Below are positions 1-6,332 of a stretch of DNA of 64,000 nt, piece by piece; within the stretch, counting starts at the first letter, position 1; each line of letters begins with the position of its first letter. The DNA is from Luteimonas panaciterrae. GTDB taxonomy: Bacteria > Pseudomonadota > Gammaproteobacteria > Xanthomonadales > Xanthomonadaceae. The stretch covers positions 62,001-126,000 of the forward strand of contig NZ_JAJAVH010000001.1 in assembly GCF_020511115.1 (NCBI RefSeq), in the 5' to 3' direction. A model generated the notes under the pieces. The model had not been told where the DNA came from. It ran no database searches and worked only from the letters and a program-made list of their open reading frames with translations. The position numbers were made by a program, and so were the translations under genes.

Positions 1-504
1 CCCGCCCAGGTGACGCTGGAATGCGTCGGGCCGGTCCTCGATCAGGACGAATGGGACGAATTGCAGCCCGGCGACGTGATCCTTGCCGGCAACCGCCGCG
101 CGCCGCCGGTGTTCGAAGCCCATGCCCGCGGCCGCGCCTGGCCGCTCGCGCCGACACCGGGAGGCTGGCGCGTCGAAGCCGACGCCAGGACGGTGACCAC
201 ACCCAGATATCCGGAGCTCTACATGACGATGAACGAATCCGACCTTCCCGAAGAAGACGGCGGCGAAGCCGCGGTCGAAGACCATCCGGCGCGCCGCCTG
301 CCGGTGCAGGTGGTGTTCGACATCGGCCAGATCGAACTGACGGTGGGCGATCTGGCTTCGCTGCAGCCGGGCTACGTGTTCGCGCTGCCCGCGCATCTGG
401 AAGGCGCCAACGTGACCATCCGCGCCAACGGCAGCCGTGCCGGACGTGGCGAAATCGTGGCTGTGGGCGACACGCTCGGCGTGCGGTTGTTGGCATGGGG
501 CTAG
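1..504 (+). CDS. sctQ: Type III secretion C-ring (sorting platform) protein SctQ, C-terminal part
   Basis: This is the 3' end of a gene that enters the window already open in this frame (PAQVTLE...). The last ~75 residues form a SpoA (surface presentation of antigens) domain, with hydrophobic/Gly spacing such as VVFDIGQIELTVGDL and a C-terminal GVRLLAWG. In the YscQ/HrcQ/FliN-FliM family this domain builds the cytoplasmic ring that receives effectors and docks the ATPase complex. It is followed by sctR, sctS and sctT in the conserved export-apparatus order, which supports the assignment. An acidic linker (ESDLPEEDGGE) separates the SpoA domain from the upstream part and contains an internal start, listed separately. 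The N-terminus lies outside the window, so length and family branch (Hrp or Ysc-like) cannot be judged. Confidence 0.85.
   Translation, partial: PAQVTLECVGPVLDQDEWDELQPGDVILAGNRRAPPVFEAHARGRAWPLAPTPGGWRVEADARTVTTPRYPELYMTMNESDLPEEDGGEAAVEDHPARRLPVQVVFDIGQIELTVGDLASLQPGYVFALPAHLEGANVTIRANGSRAGRGEIVAVGDTLGVRLLAWG
213..225 (+). promoter_or_regulatory. Internal ribosome binding site and ATG for a short SctQ-C product
   Basis: GGAG at 213-216 lies six bases before an in-frame ATG at 223, inside sctQ and just before the acidic linker that precedes the SpoA domain. Initiation here would give a 93-residue protein (223-504) consisting mainly of the SpoA domain. In several characterised systems (YscQ-C, SsaQ-S, Spa33-C) the same gene makes such a short form by internal initiation, and it is a structural part of the sorting platform. 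The sequence shows the site; its use here is inferred. Confidence 0.6.
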
Positions 505-514
505 TGCCTTGCTT

Positions 515-650
515 TCCTTCCTCCTCCGGGGGAAGTTGGCGCGAAGCGCCGGATGAGGGCGGGAAAATCCCGGCTCGCGGGAACGTTCCACGACAAGTGA
601 TTTCCCGCCCTCATCCGCCCCTGCGGGGCACCTTCTCCCAAGGGGAGAAG
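515..650. repeat. MITE-like extragenic inverted repeat between sctQ and sctR
   Basis: The ~190-base gap between sctQ and sctR holds an imperfect palindrome. Its inner arms are a perfect 16-base pair, GGATGAGGGCGGGAAA at 551-566 and its reverse complement at 601-616. Outside these are a GCGAAGCGCC hairpin and a CTTCTCCC...GGGAGAAGG hairpin. A closely related element sits between tatA and tatB near 22193-22320. The element has no coding potential and looks like a non-autonomous dispersed repeat. A gap this size is unusual inside a T3SS operon. Confidence 0.7.
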
Positions 651-693
651 GAACACAAAACCTTCGGTCCACTGACAGGCAGGCCCTGACCTT

Positions 694-1617
694 ATGGATT
701 TCAGCACCCTCGACCCGGCACTCATCCTGGTGACCGTCGTCAGCTTGGCCTTGGCGCCCTTCGTGGCGGTGATGGTCACCTCGTTCACCAAAATAGTGGT
801 GGTGCTCAGCCTGCTGCGCAACGCGCTCGGCCTGCAGCAGGTGCCGCCGAACGTGGTCATCAACGGCCTGGCGATCGTGTTGTCGATCTACGTGATGTAT
901 CCGGTGATCCTCGACACCCATGCGGCGATCGAGGCACGCAAGCAGGGATTGCCGCCGCCCGCGACCTCCATCATCACCACGCCGCCCGCGCAGACCGCGC
1001 CGCCGCCGCAAGCGCAGGCACAGACACCGCCACCGGCAACGGTTCCGAGTTCACCCGCCGCCGCCGCGGGCGAACAGGCCGAAGCCGAGGCCGTCGTCAA
1101 CGCCGAGCAGAACGCGCAGGACCCCTTCGCCAACGTCACCGACGGCAGCCCGGCACCGCCGGCCGCACCCGCCGCCAACGCGCCGCCACCACAGGCACCG
1201 CTGCCACCCTTGCCCGCCAAGGGCGTGGAACGCCTGCTGGCGCTGGCGCAGGCCGGCAAGGAACCGCTGCGCGGCTTCCTGCTCAAGCATTCGCACGACG
1301 CCGAGCGCGAGTTCTTCCTGCAGAGCGCGCAACGCCTGCTGCCGCCGGCCAAGCGCAACGACATCTCCGCCAACGATTTCATCGTGATCATCCCGGCCTT
1401 CACCGTCAGCGAACTGACGGCGGCGTTCCAGATCGGCTTCCTGATCTTCCTGCCGTTCCTGATCATCGATCTGGTGGTGTCCAACATCCTGCTCGCGCTC
1501 GGCATGATGATGCTCTCGCCGACCACGGTGTCGCTGCCGTTCAAGCTGTTGCTGTTCGTGCTGATCGACGGCTGGGCGAAGCTGGTGCACGGACTCGTGC
1601 TCACTTACGGGAACTGA
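694..1617 (+). CDS. sctR: Type III secretion export apparatus protein SctR with long Pro/Ala insertion
   Basis: SctR (YscR/HrcR/FliP family) forms, with SctS and SctT, the inner-membrane export gate. The first ~85 residues hold the N-terminal membrane segments and the family-typical TSFTKIVVVLSLLRNALG and QQVPPNVVINGLA. The last ~130 residues hold the periplasmic segment, the FIVIIPAFTVSELTAAFQIGF signature and two C-terminal membrane segments. Between them, roughly residues 87-175, is a low-complexity stretch rich in Pro, Ala, Gln and Thr. It brings the protein to 307 residues, against about 215-220 for usual SctR. The frame stays open and GC-biased throughout, so the insert looks genuine rather than a frameshift. 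The gene is followed after four bases by sctS. The insert falls where the periplasmic loop lies in relatives. Confidence 0.92.
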   Translation: MDFSTLDPALILVTVVSLALAPFVAVMVTSFTKIVVVLSLLRNALGLQQVPPNVVINGLAIVLSIYVMYPVILDTHAAIEARKQGLPPPATSIITTPPAQTAPPPQAQAQTPPPATVPSSPAAAAGEQAEAEAVVNAEQNAQDPFANVTDGSPAPPAAPAANAPPPQAPLPPLPAKGVERLLALAQAGKEPLRGFLLKHSHDAEREFFLQSAQRLLPPAKRNDISANDFIVIIPAFTVSELTAAFQIGFLIFLPFLIIDLVVSNILLALGMMMLSPTTVSLPFKLLLFVLIDGWAKLVHGLVLTYGN

Positions 1618-1621
1618 CGCG

Positions 1622-1885
1622 ATGGGCGAAGTCCTCGAACTCACCAAACAAGCGCTCTGGCTGACGTTGATTCTTTCAGGTCCGCCGGTCGGTGCGGCCG
1701 CGCTGGTCGGCTTGCTGGTGGCCTTCCTGCAGGCGGCCACGCAGTTGCAGGAACAGACGTTCGCCTACGCGCTGAAGTTCTTCACGATCGTGGTCACGCT
1801 GTTCGTCACCGCGGCGCTGATCGGCGGCACGCTGTACACCTTCGCGGATCGTCTGTTCCTCGATTTCCCCGGCATGGTGCGCTGA
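1622..1885 (+). CDS. sctS: Type III secretion export apparatus protein SctS
   Basis: This 87-residue protein has two hydrophobic segments (about residues 14-38 and 52-72) and the FliQ/YscS family pattern: an N-terminal LTKQALWLTLILSGPPVGAA helix, then VGLLVAFLQAATQLQEQT, then FFTIVVTLF. It assembles with SctR and SctT in the export gate of the inner membrane. Length fits the family (about 86-90 residues). It begins four bases after sctR and ends eight bases before sctT, so the three are surely one transcription unit. Confidence 0.95.
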   Translation: MGEVLELTKQALWLTLILSGPPVGAAALVGLLVAFLQAATQLQEQTFAYALKFFTIVVTLFVTAALIGGTLYTFADRLFLDFPGMVR

Positions 1886-1893
1886 GCCGAGCC

Positions 1894-2676
1894 GTGCAAT
1901 ACGAATTGCTTGGCAATCCCCTCCTCGCGCTCGGGCTGACCCTGCCGCGCGTGATCGGCGCGTTCCTGATGCTGCCCTTGATCACCGCCGAGAACATGCC
2001 GTCGCTGGTGCGCAACAGCTTTCTGGTGAGCCTGGCGATCGTCGCCCTGCCGGTTGCACTCGCGGGCCTGCCGGCCGGCGGCATGCCCGTCACCGACATG
2101 GTGCCGATCCTGCTCAAGGAACTGTTCCTCGGCATCGCGCTGGGCTTCTGCTTCGGCATCGTGTTCTGGGCGATCGGCGCGGCCGGCAATATCCTCGACA
2201 CGCAGATCGGCATGAGCATGGCCTCGATCATGGACCCGATTCAGGGCCATCAATCGTCCCTGCACGGACAGTTCCTGTCGCAGCTGGCGGCGTGGCTGTT
2301 CATGGCCAGCGGCGCGTTCCTGATCTTCCTCGATCTGCTGCTGTCGAGTTATTCGGTGTGGCCGGTCACCTCGTTCTGGCCGAACCTGCATCCCGGCGGC
2401 CTGTCCGCCTTCGTCGGCCAGTTCGGCTACATGATGACCGCGGCGCTGCTGCTGGCCGCGCCGGCGATGGTGATCCTGCTGATCATCGACATCTCCTTCG
2501 GGCTGGTGAACCGCTACGCGCCCTCGCTCAACGTGTTCGCGATGACGCTGCCGATCAAGGCGTGGCTGGCGACGGCGATCATCCTGCTGCTGCTCGGCTC
2601 GCTGGTGGAGTTCGTGCTCAGGCGGCTGGGCGATCAGCACGGGTTCTTGGAGATGCTGCAGAAAGTTTTTGGGTGA
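1894..2676 (+). CDS. sctT: Type III secretion export apparatus protein SctT
   Basis: A 260-residue polytopic membrane protein of the FliR/YscT/HrcT family, the third export-gate subunit. It has about six hydrophobic segments. The N-terminal LGLTLPRVIGAFLMLPLI and central AIGAAGNILDTQIGMSMASIMDP are family features (the NILDTQ region is highly conserved). Length matches the usual ~260. The start is GTG at 1894, eight bases after the sctS stop. The gene is followed by hairpins and then by the convergent sctU, so the plus-strand T3SS transcript probably ends here. Confidence 0.93.
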   Translation: MQYELLGNPLLALGLTLPRVIGAFLMLPLITAENMPSLVRNSFLVSLAIVALPVALAGLPAGGMPVTDMVPILLKELFLGIALGFCFGIVFWAIGAAGNILDTQIGMSMASIMDPIQGHQSSLHGQFLSQLAAWLFMASGAFLIFLDLLLSSYSVWPVTSFWPNLHPGGLSAFVGQFGYMMTAALLLAAPAMVILLIIDISFGLVNRYAPSLNVFAMTLPIKAWLATAIILLLLGSLVEFVLRRLGDQHGFLEMLQKVFG

Positions 2677-2677
2677 G

Positions 2678-2716
2678 CCAAGACGCGCTTTGCGCGGCAC
2701 TGCCGCGCAGTCTTGG
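2678..2716 (+). terminator. Hairpin after sctT
   Basis: CCAAGAC (2678-2684) pairs with GTCTTGG (2710-2716), and inside it TGCGCGGC (2691-2698) pairs perfectly with GCCGCGCA (2702-2709) across a three-base loop. The structure starts at the sctT stop codon and lies between convergent sctT and sctU. There is no good T run, so it may act as an mRNA 3' stabiliser or a weak terminator rather than a classical intrinsic terminator. Confidence 0.45.
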
Positions 2717-2806
2717 TGAACGCCCGGCCATGGATGGACGGGCCGGACGATCCGAAGCCATTCATGCCGCGCCATGGATGGCATCTGCTTGCTTCAAGGC
2801 AAGGCT

Positions 2807-3883
2807 TTAACTCGTCTCTTCCCCGCGATTGCGCCGCACGCTCTCCGCCCAGTGCAGCACCTCGGCCACGGCTTCGAAGAATTCGTCGCTGATGTAGTGG
2901 TCGAGTTCGATCTTCTCGTTCAATCCGCGCGCCAGTTCGATGTTCTGCAGGATCGGGATGCCGGCCTCCTCGGCCGCCTTCTTGATCTGCTCGGCGTCGT
3001 AATCCTCGCCCTTGGCGACCACGATCGGCAGGTCGTCGACACCGTGTTCGTACTGCAGTGCGATGGCGATGTGGGTGGGATTGGTCACGACGACGTTGGC
3101 TCCGCGCACGGCGTTGAGCATGTTCTGCTGCGACCATTCCTGATGCAACTGGCGGCGCCGCGATTTGATGTAGGGGTCACCTTCGTTCTCCTTCACCTCC
3201 TGACGGATGTCGCGCCGGCTCATGCGCAGCTTCTTGGTGTAGGTGAACTTCTGATACCAGACATCGAGCGCGGAGACGAAGAAGAACACGAAGATCGTCC
3301 ACACGCCGATGCGCACCAGCGCATACCAGACCGCGGAGCCGATCGCGATCGGCGGCGAGCCGATCAGGCGCAGCAGTGACGGCAGCATGCCCCAGAGCAC
3401 GACGCCGCCGATGAAGAGCAGGAAGGCGCTCTTGATGATCGACTTCACCAGCTCGACGAGATTGTCGAGCGTGAACATTTTCTTGAGGCCCTCGACCGGG
3501 TTCATCTGGTCGAGCTTGGGCGCCAGCTTCTTCAGGGACAGGATCGGCCCGACCTGCAGGAATTCCACCAGCACGCCCAGGAACAGCGCCATCACCAGCA
3601 GCGGCAGGGTCAGCCACAGCAGCACGTCGAAAGCGCCGGCGGCCACCTCGCGCACGGCGGTGTCGAATGGTTTGCCGATCGCGGCGAAGCTCAGCTCGAA
3701 CAGTTCCTGCAGCTTGCCGTACATGAACCCCATCATCAGCCAGCCGCCCACCAGCCAGCCGAGCACGAGCACGGTGCTGGTCAGCTCCTTGCTCTTGGCG
3801 ACATTGCCTTCCTTGCGGGCGTCGCGGATCTTTTTCTGGGTAGGCGGTTCGGTCTTGTCGGCGCCCTGATCCTTGTCGGCCAT
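2807..3883 (-). CDS. sctU: Type III secretion export gate/substrate switch protein SctU
   Basis: This 358-residue protein belongs to the YscU/HrcU/FlhB family. The N-terminus has the characteristic DKTEPPTQKKIRDARKEGNVAKSKEL motif region, followed by four membrane segments (about residues 35-52, 88-108, 150-170 and 188-206). The cytoplasmic domain contains the autocleavage site N268-P269-T270-H271, which in the family splits the protein and switches substrate specificity from needle to translocator. An AGGTGAG ribosome binding site precedes the ATG. It is transcribed toward sctT rather than after it, an arrangement less common than a collinear sctRSTU. Confidence 0.95.
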   Translation of the reverse strand: MADKDQGADKTEPPTQKKIRDARKEGNVAKSKELTSTVLVLGWLVGGWLMMGFMYGKLQELFELSFAAIGKPFDTAVREVAAGAFDVLLWLTLPLLVMALFLGVLVEFLQVGPILSLKKLAPKLDQMNPVEGLKKMFTLDNLVELVKSIIKSAFLLFIGGVVLWGMLPSLLRLIGSPPIAIGSAVWYALVRIGVWTIFVFFFVSALDVWYQKFTYTKKLRMSRRDIRQEVKENEGDPYIKSRRRQLHQEWSQQNMLNAVRGANVVVTNPTHIAIALQYEHGVDDLPIVVAKGEDYDAEQIKKAAEEAGIPILQNIELARGLNEKIELDHYISDEFFEAVAEVLHWAESVRRNRGEETS

Positions 3884-4013
3884 ATGGGCTCACCTGTGGG
3901 TGGAAGCAGTGGCCGCGGCAGGCTAGCATGACCAGCGCTCGGACCCGGTTGCGCGGCCGGCGCCTGAACGCCAGGCAAGGCGGGATCTCCGAGCCGGCGG
4001 CAAGGCTCGATAT

Positions 4014-4029
4014 CTAGGGTTACCCCTAG
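4014..4029. promoter_or_regulatory. Short palindrome in the sctU / 105-aa gene divergent region
   Basis: CTAGGG-TTAC-CCCTAG forms a 6-base inverted repeat in the 229-base divergent region between sctU (start 3883) and the small gene at 4113. It could be an operator for either promoter. I see no canonical plant-inducible promoter box (TTCGC-N15-TTCGC) here. Confidence 0.25.
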
Positions 4030-4112
4030 CTGCCCCGGCCCTGGCCGCCGCGATAAATTCCCTCCATCGCCGCCAATGCGGCCATTGCCAGGTTCCCCCG
4101 AACTCTCTGTCC

Positions 4113-4430
4113 ATGAGCGGTATCAGCAGCCCGACCGATCCTCGCCTCACCGCACCCGGCCTCGACCAGGTGCATGGGCAGGTCGCGCTCGACCAGCCGC
4201 AACAGGGTGTCGTCCAGGATCCAGGCCTTCAGCCGGCACCGGCCGCGGTCCAGGACGCCGGCGAAGGCATCCTCCAGGCCCGCGCCTGGGATCAGGAAGG
4301 CCCGCACCATCTCGACAGCGAATCGGACCTGCAGGCGCAGTTCAGCGCCCTGTCCCTGGCCGACGCCGCCGCGCAGGCGCCGGAAGCGATCGCCGCACCG
4401 CTGGAACAGCCGGTCGTCGACGCGGCCTGA
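4113..4430 (+). CDS. Small T3SS-linked hypothetical protein (105 aa)
   Basis: I do not recognise this 105-residue product. It is rich in Gln, Ala, Asp and Pro, strongly acidic, without Cys, signal peptide or membrane segment. It is probably coding: the third codon position is about 80 percent G or C, as in neighbouring genes, and it lies directly beside the T3SS genes, divergent from sctU. Its size and Gln/Ala-rich, likely helical composition (QAQFSALSLADAAAQAPEAI) would suit a small T3SS accessory such as an inner-rod, needle or chaperone-type protein. No family signature was seen, so that is only a suggestion from context. An overlapping minus-strand frame (4026-4310) is considered a shadow. 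Confidence 0.5.
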   Translation: MSGISSPTDPRLTAPGLDQVHGQVALDQPQQGVVQDPGLQPAPAAVQDAGEGILQARAWDQEGPHHLDSESDLQAQFSALSLADAAAQAPEAIAAPLEQPVVDAA

Positions 4431-4525
4431 GCCGCCACCCCTGACGAAGCTCTAGACTGGCGGCCTTCGATGCCGCCATTTTTCATTCGTTCGCTTTAAT
4501 TGATTCGCTTCATTCCGCATTCCCC

Positions 4526-5233
4526 ATGACCGACATTCCGTCCCCCGCCGCCCTGCGATCAGCCGCCAGCCGCCTGGTGGCCGTGCTCGGCGCGCACGAG
4601 GATCCGGAATACCGGCTCGCCGTACTCAAGCGTCTGGCGCGGCGGATGGGCGAAGCAAGCCATTCGGAAGCAGGCTATCCCCTGTTCCTGCGCGTGCTCG
4701 GCGTGATCGCCGAAAGCGACGACGAGCACGCCAAGCGCCTGCTGGCCGAAACCTTCGGCACCGCGCTGCGGCGCATGGACATGCCCGGCGGCGCGCTGAA
4801 CTCGTGGGGCGCGACGCGGGTGCCGGACAGCGGTGAACTGCTGTCGGCCGGTCCGTTGTCAGGCAACGTCTTCTCCGGCCAGTTCTTCGGCGCCACGCCG
4901 CAGCGCATGCTGGGACCGGTGGAATACCTCACCGTCTGGTACCTGCAGCGCACGCAGCGCATCTCGCTCGGCGCCGATGCCTTCCGCACCACGCTGTCGC
5001 GGCTGATCGCGCTGTTCAATCACAGCGACGACGCCCGCGCCCTGTATCCGCAGAAACTCGCCGCCGACGCGCAGAACGAACTGGAAGGCGCCTACACCCG
5101 CGCCACCCGCGAGCGCCTGGCGACGATCGCGGCGGCCTGGAAGGCCGGCAAGACGCCGGAGGAAGTGGCCGAGGCCGCGGTCGAGATTCCGCTGACCGAC
5201 AGCCCGCGCGACTGGGTGGTGCGCGACCTGTAA
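4526..5233 (+). CDS. Conserved-looking hypothetical protein (235 aa)
   Basis: No family was recognised. The 235-residue product is soluble, mostly helical by composition and has no signal peptide. It opens with a helical stretch (EDPEYRLAVLKRLARRMGE) followed by a Gly-rich middle (SAGPLSGNVFSGQFFGATPQ), then a tyrosine-containing VEYLTVWYLQRTQ segment and a C-terminal ERLATIAAAWKAGKTPEEVAEA helix. Coding bias matches the chromosome. It stands alone between the T3SS region and a lipoprotein gene, on the same strand, with an AT-richer upstream stretch (about 4488-4510) that may hold its promoter. Confidence 0.75.
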   Translation: MTDIPSPAALRSAASRLVAVLGAHEDPEYRLAVLKRLARRMGEASHSEAGYPLFLRVLGVIAESDDEHAKRLLAETFGTALRRMDMPGGALNSWGATRVPDSGELLSAGPLSGNVFSGQFFGATPQRMLGPVEYLTVWYLQRTQRISLGADAFRTTLSRLIALFNHSDDARALYPQKLAADAQNELEGAYTRATRERLATIAAAWKAGKTPEEVAEAAVEIPLTDSPRDWVVRDL

Positions 5234-5354
5234 CGCTGTCCTGCACAGCGCACGCGCAGAGCGCCGTATCTAGAATCCCGATTCTGCGAGGCTGGTCCTT
5301 GCCGGCTCGCGGGGGCGCCGCCAAGATGCCCCGCCCTGGGGGAGAAGCTGCCGC

Positions 5355-6272
5355 ATGCGACATCGATTCCGGAGACTCGCGTTCTCTGCCGCCTTGCTGC
5401 TGCTCGCATGCACCGCCTGCCAGCGCCAGCCCGACGGCAACACGACGACGACCACGCAGCCCCCTCCCGGCGCCGAACGCCCGGCGCAAGCCGTCACCCA
5501 GCTCACCCGCCACCTGCGCGACAACGATCTGGCCGCCTTCGCGCGCGATGCCGTGCCGCCGGCCGTGCACGCGCAACTCGAAACCGCCTGGCGCGAAGGC
5601 CGCACGCGCTGGCCGCTCGACGAACTGCCACTGGGCGAACGCATCCCGCAGTTGCTCGCGACGCTGTCCAAGCCCGGCTCGGAAACTAGTCTGCGCGCCG
5701 ACTTCAACCGCCAGTTCGCCCACGCCGACGCCGAGCTGAAATCTACCGCCGCCACCCTCGGCCTGTTCACCGCGCAATACGTGCGCAACGAAGGCGACTT
5801 CAGCGAAAGCGAGCGCGAGCACTACAGCCAGCTCATCGTCGCCGCCACGCGCTGGGCACAGGCCGCGCCGCTGTCCGATCCGGAACGGGCGAAGACCGCG
5901 ATCCCCTTGCTGGCCGCGACCGCGCGCAAGACCGGGCTGAGCACGGAAGCCGACTTCGCCCGCCTCGGCATGCAGGACAGCCTGCGCCGGCTCACGGAAT
6001 TTTCCCGTGCCTGCAAACAGGTGCTGACCAGCTACGGCCTCGACATCGACGCCGGCCTCGACACCCTCGACGCCAGCTTGCAGTCGCAGACCGGCGACAC
6101 CGCCCAGATCCGCATGCGCTACCACTTCGCCGGACAACCGATCGATGCGGTGGTGGGCGTGGAGCGCATCGACGGGCGCTGGTACGTCAGCGATTTCCTG
6201 CGGCATGCGAAAGCGGCCATCGCGGCAACCGCGCCACCGCCCGCTGCCGGGACGGCCAAAACCTCGGGCTGA
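5355..6272 (+). CDS. Putative lipoprotein of unknown function (305 aa)
   Basis: The N-terminus MRHRFRRLAFSAALLLLAC is a typical basic-plus-hydrophobic signal with a possible LLAC lipobox, followed by CQRQPDGN and a Thr/Pro linker. The mature part is helical (LTRHLRDNDLAAFARDAVPP, ERIPQLLATLSKPGS) and ends with a small beta domain (MRYHFAGQPIDAVVGVERIDGRWYVSDFL). That layout recalls proteins with a DUF4878-like or NTF2-like tail, but I cannot name the family. It is probably anchored in an envelope membrane and faces the periplasm. It lies 60 bases upstream of plsB on the same strand and may be cotranscribed with it. Confidence 0.7.
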   Translation: MRHRFRRLAFSAALLLLACTACQRQPDGNTTTTTQPPPGAERPAQAVTQLTRHLRDNDLAAFARDAVPPAVHAQLETAWREGRTRWPLDELPLGERIPQLLATLSKPGSETSLRADFNRQFAHADAELKSTAATLGLFTAQYVRNEGDFSESEREHYSQLIVAATRWAQAAPLSDPERAKTAIPLLAATARKTGLSTEADFARLGMQDSLRRLTEFSRACKQVLTSYGLDIDAGLDTLDASLQSQTGDTAQIRMRYHFAGQPIDAVVGVERIDGRWYVSDFLRHAKAAIAATAPPPAAGTAKTSG

Positions 6273-6332
6273 CGCCCTCCCAGCTCACGACAAGCGCTCG
6301 GCACGGGAGAGCCCACCCCCGGCTTCGGCATA

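Noticed and set aside
4014-4112. Plant-inducible promoter (PIP box) near sctU
   Set aside because: No TTCGC-N15-TTCGC was found in the divergent region; regulation by HrpX-like activators cannot be claimed.
4026-4310. Minus-strand 94-codon frame overlapping the 105-residue gene
   Set aside because: The plus-strand frame has better third-position GC and start context. The minus frame lacks a matching codon bias or clear ribosome site.
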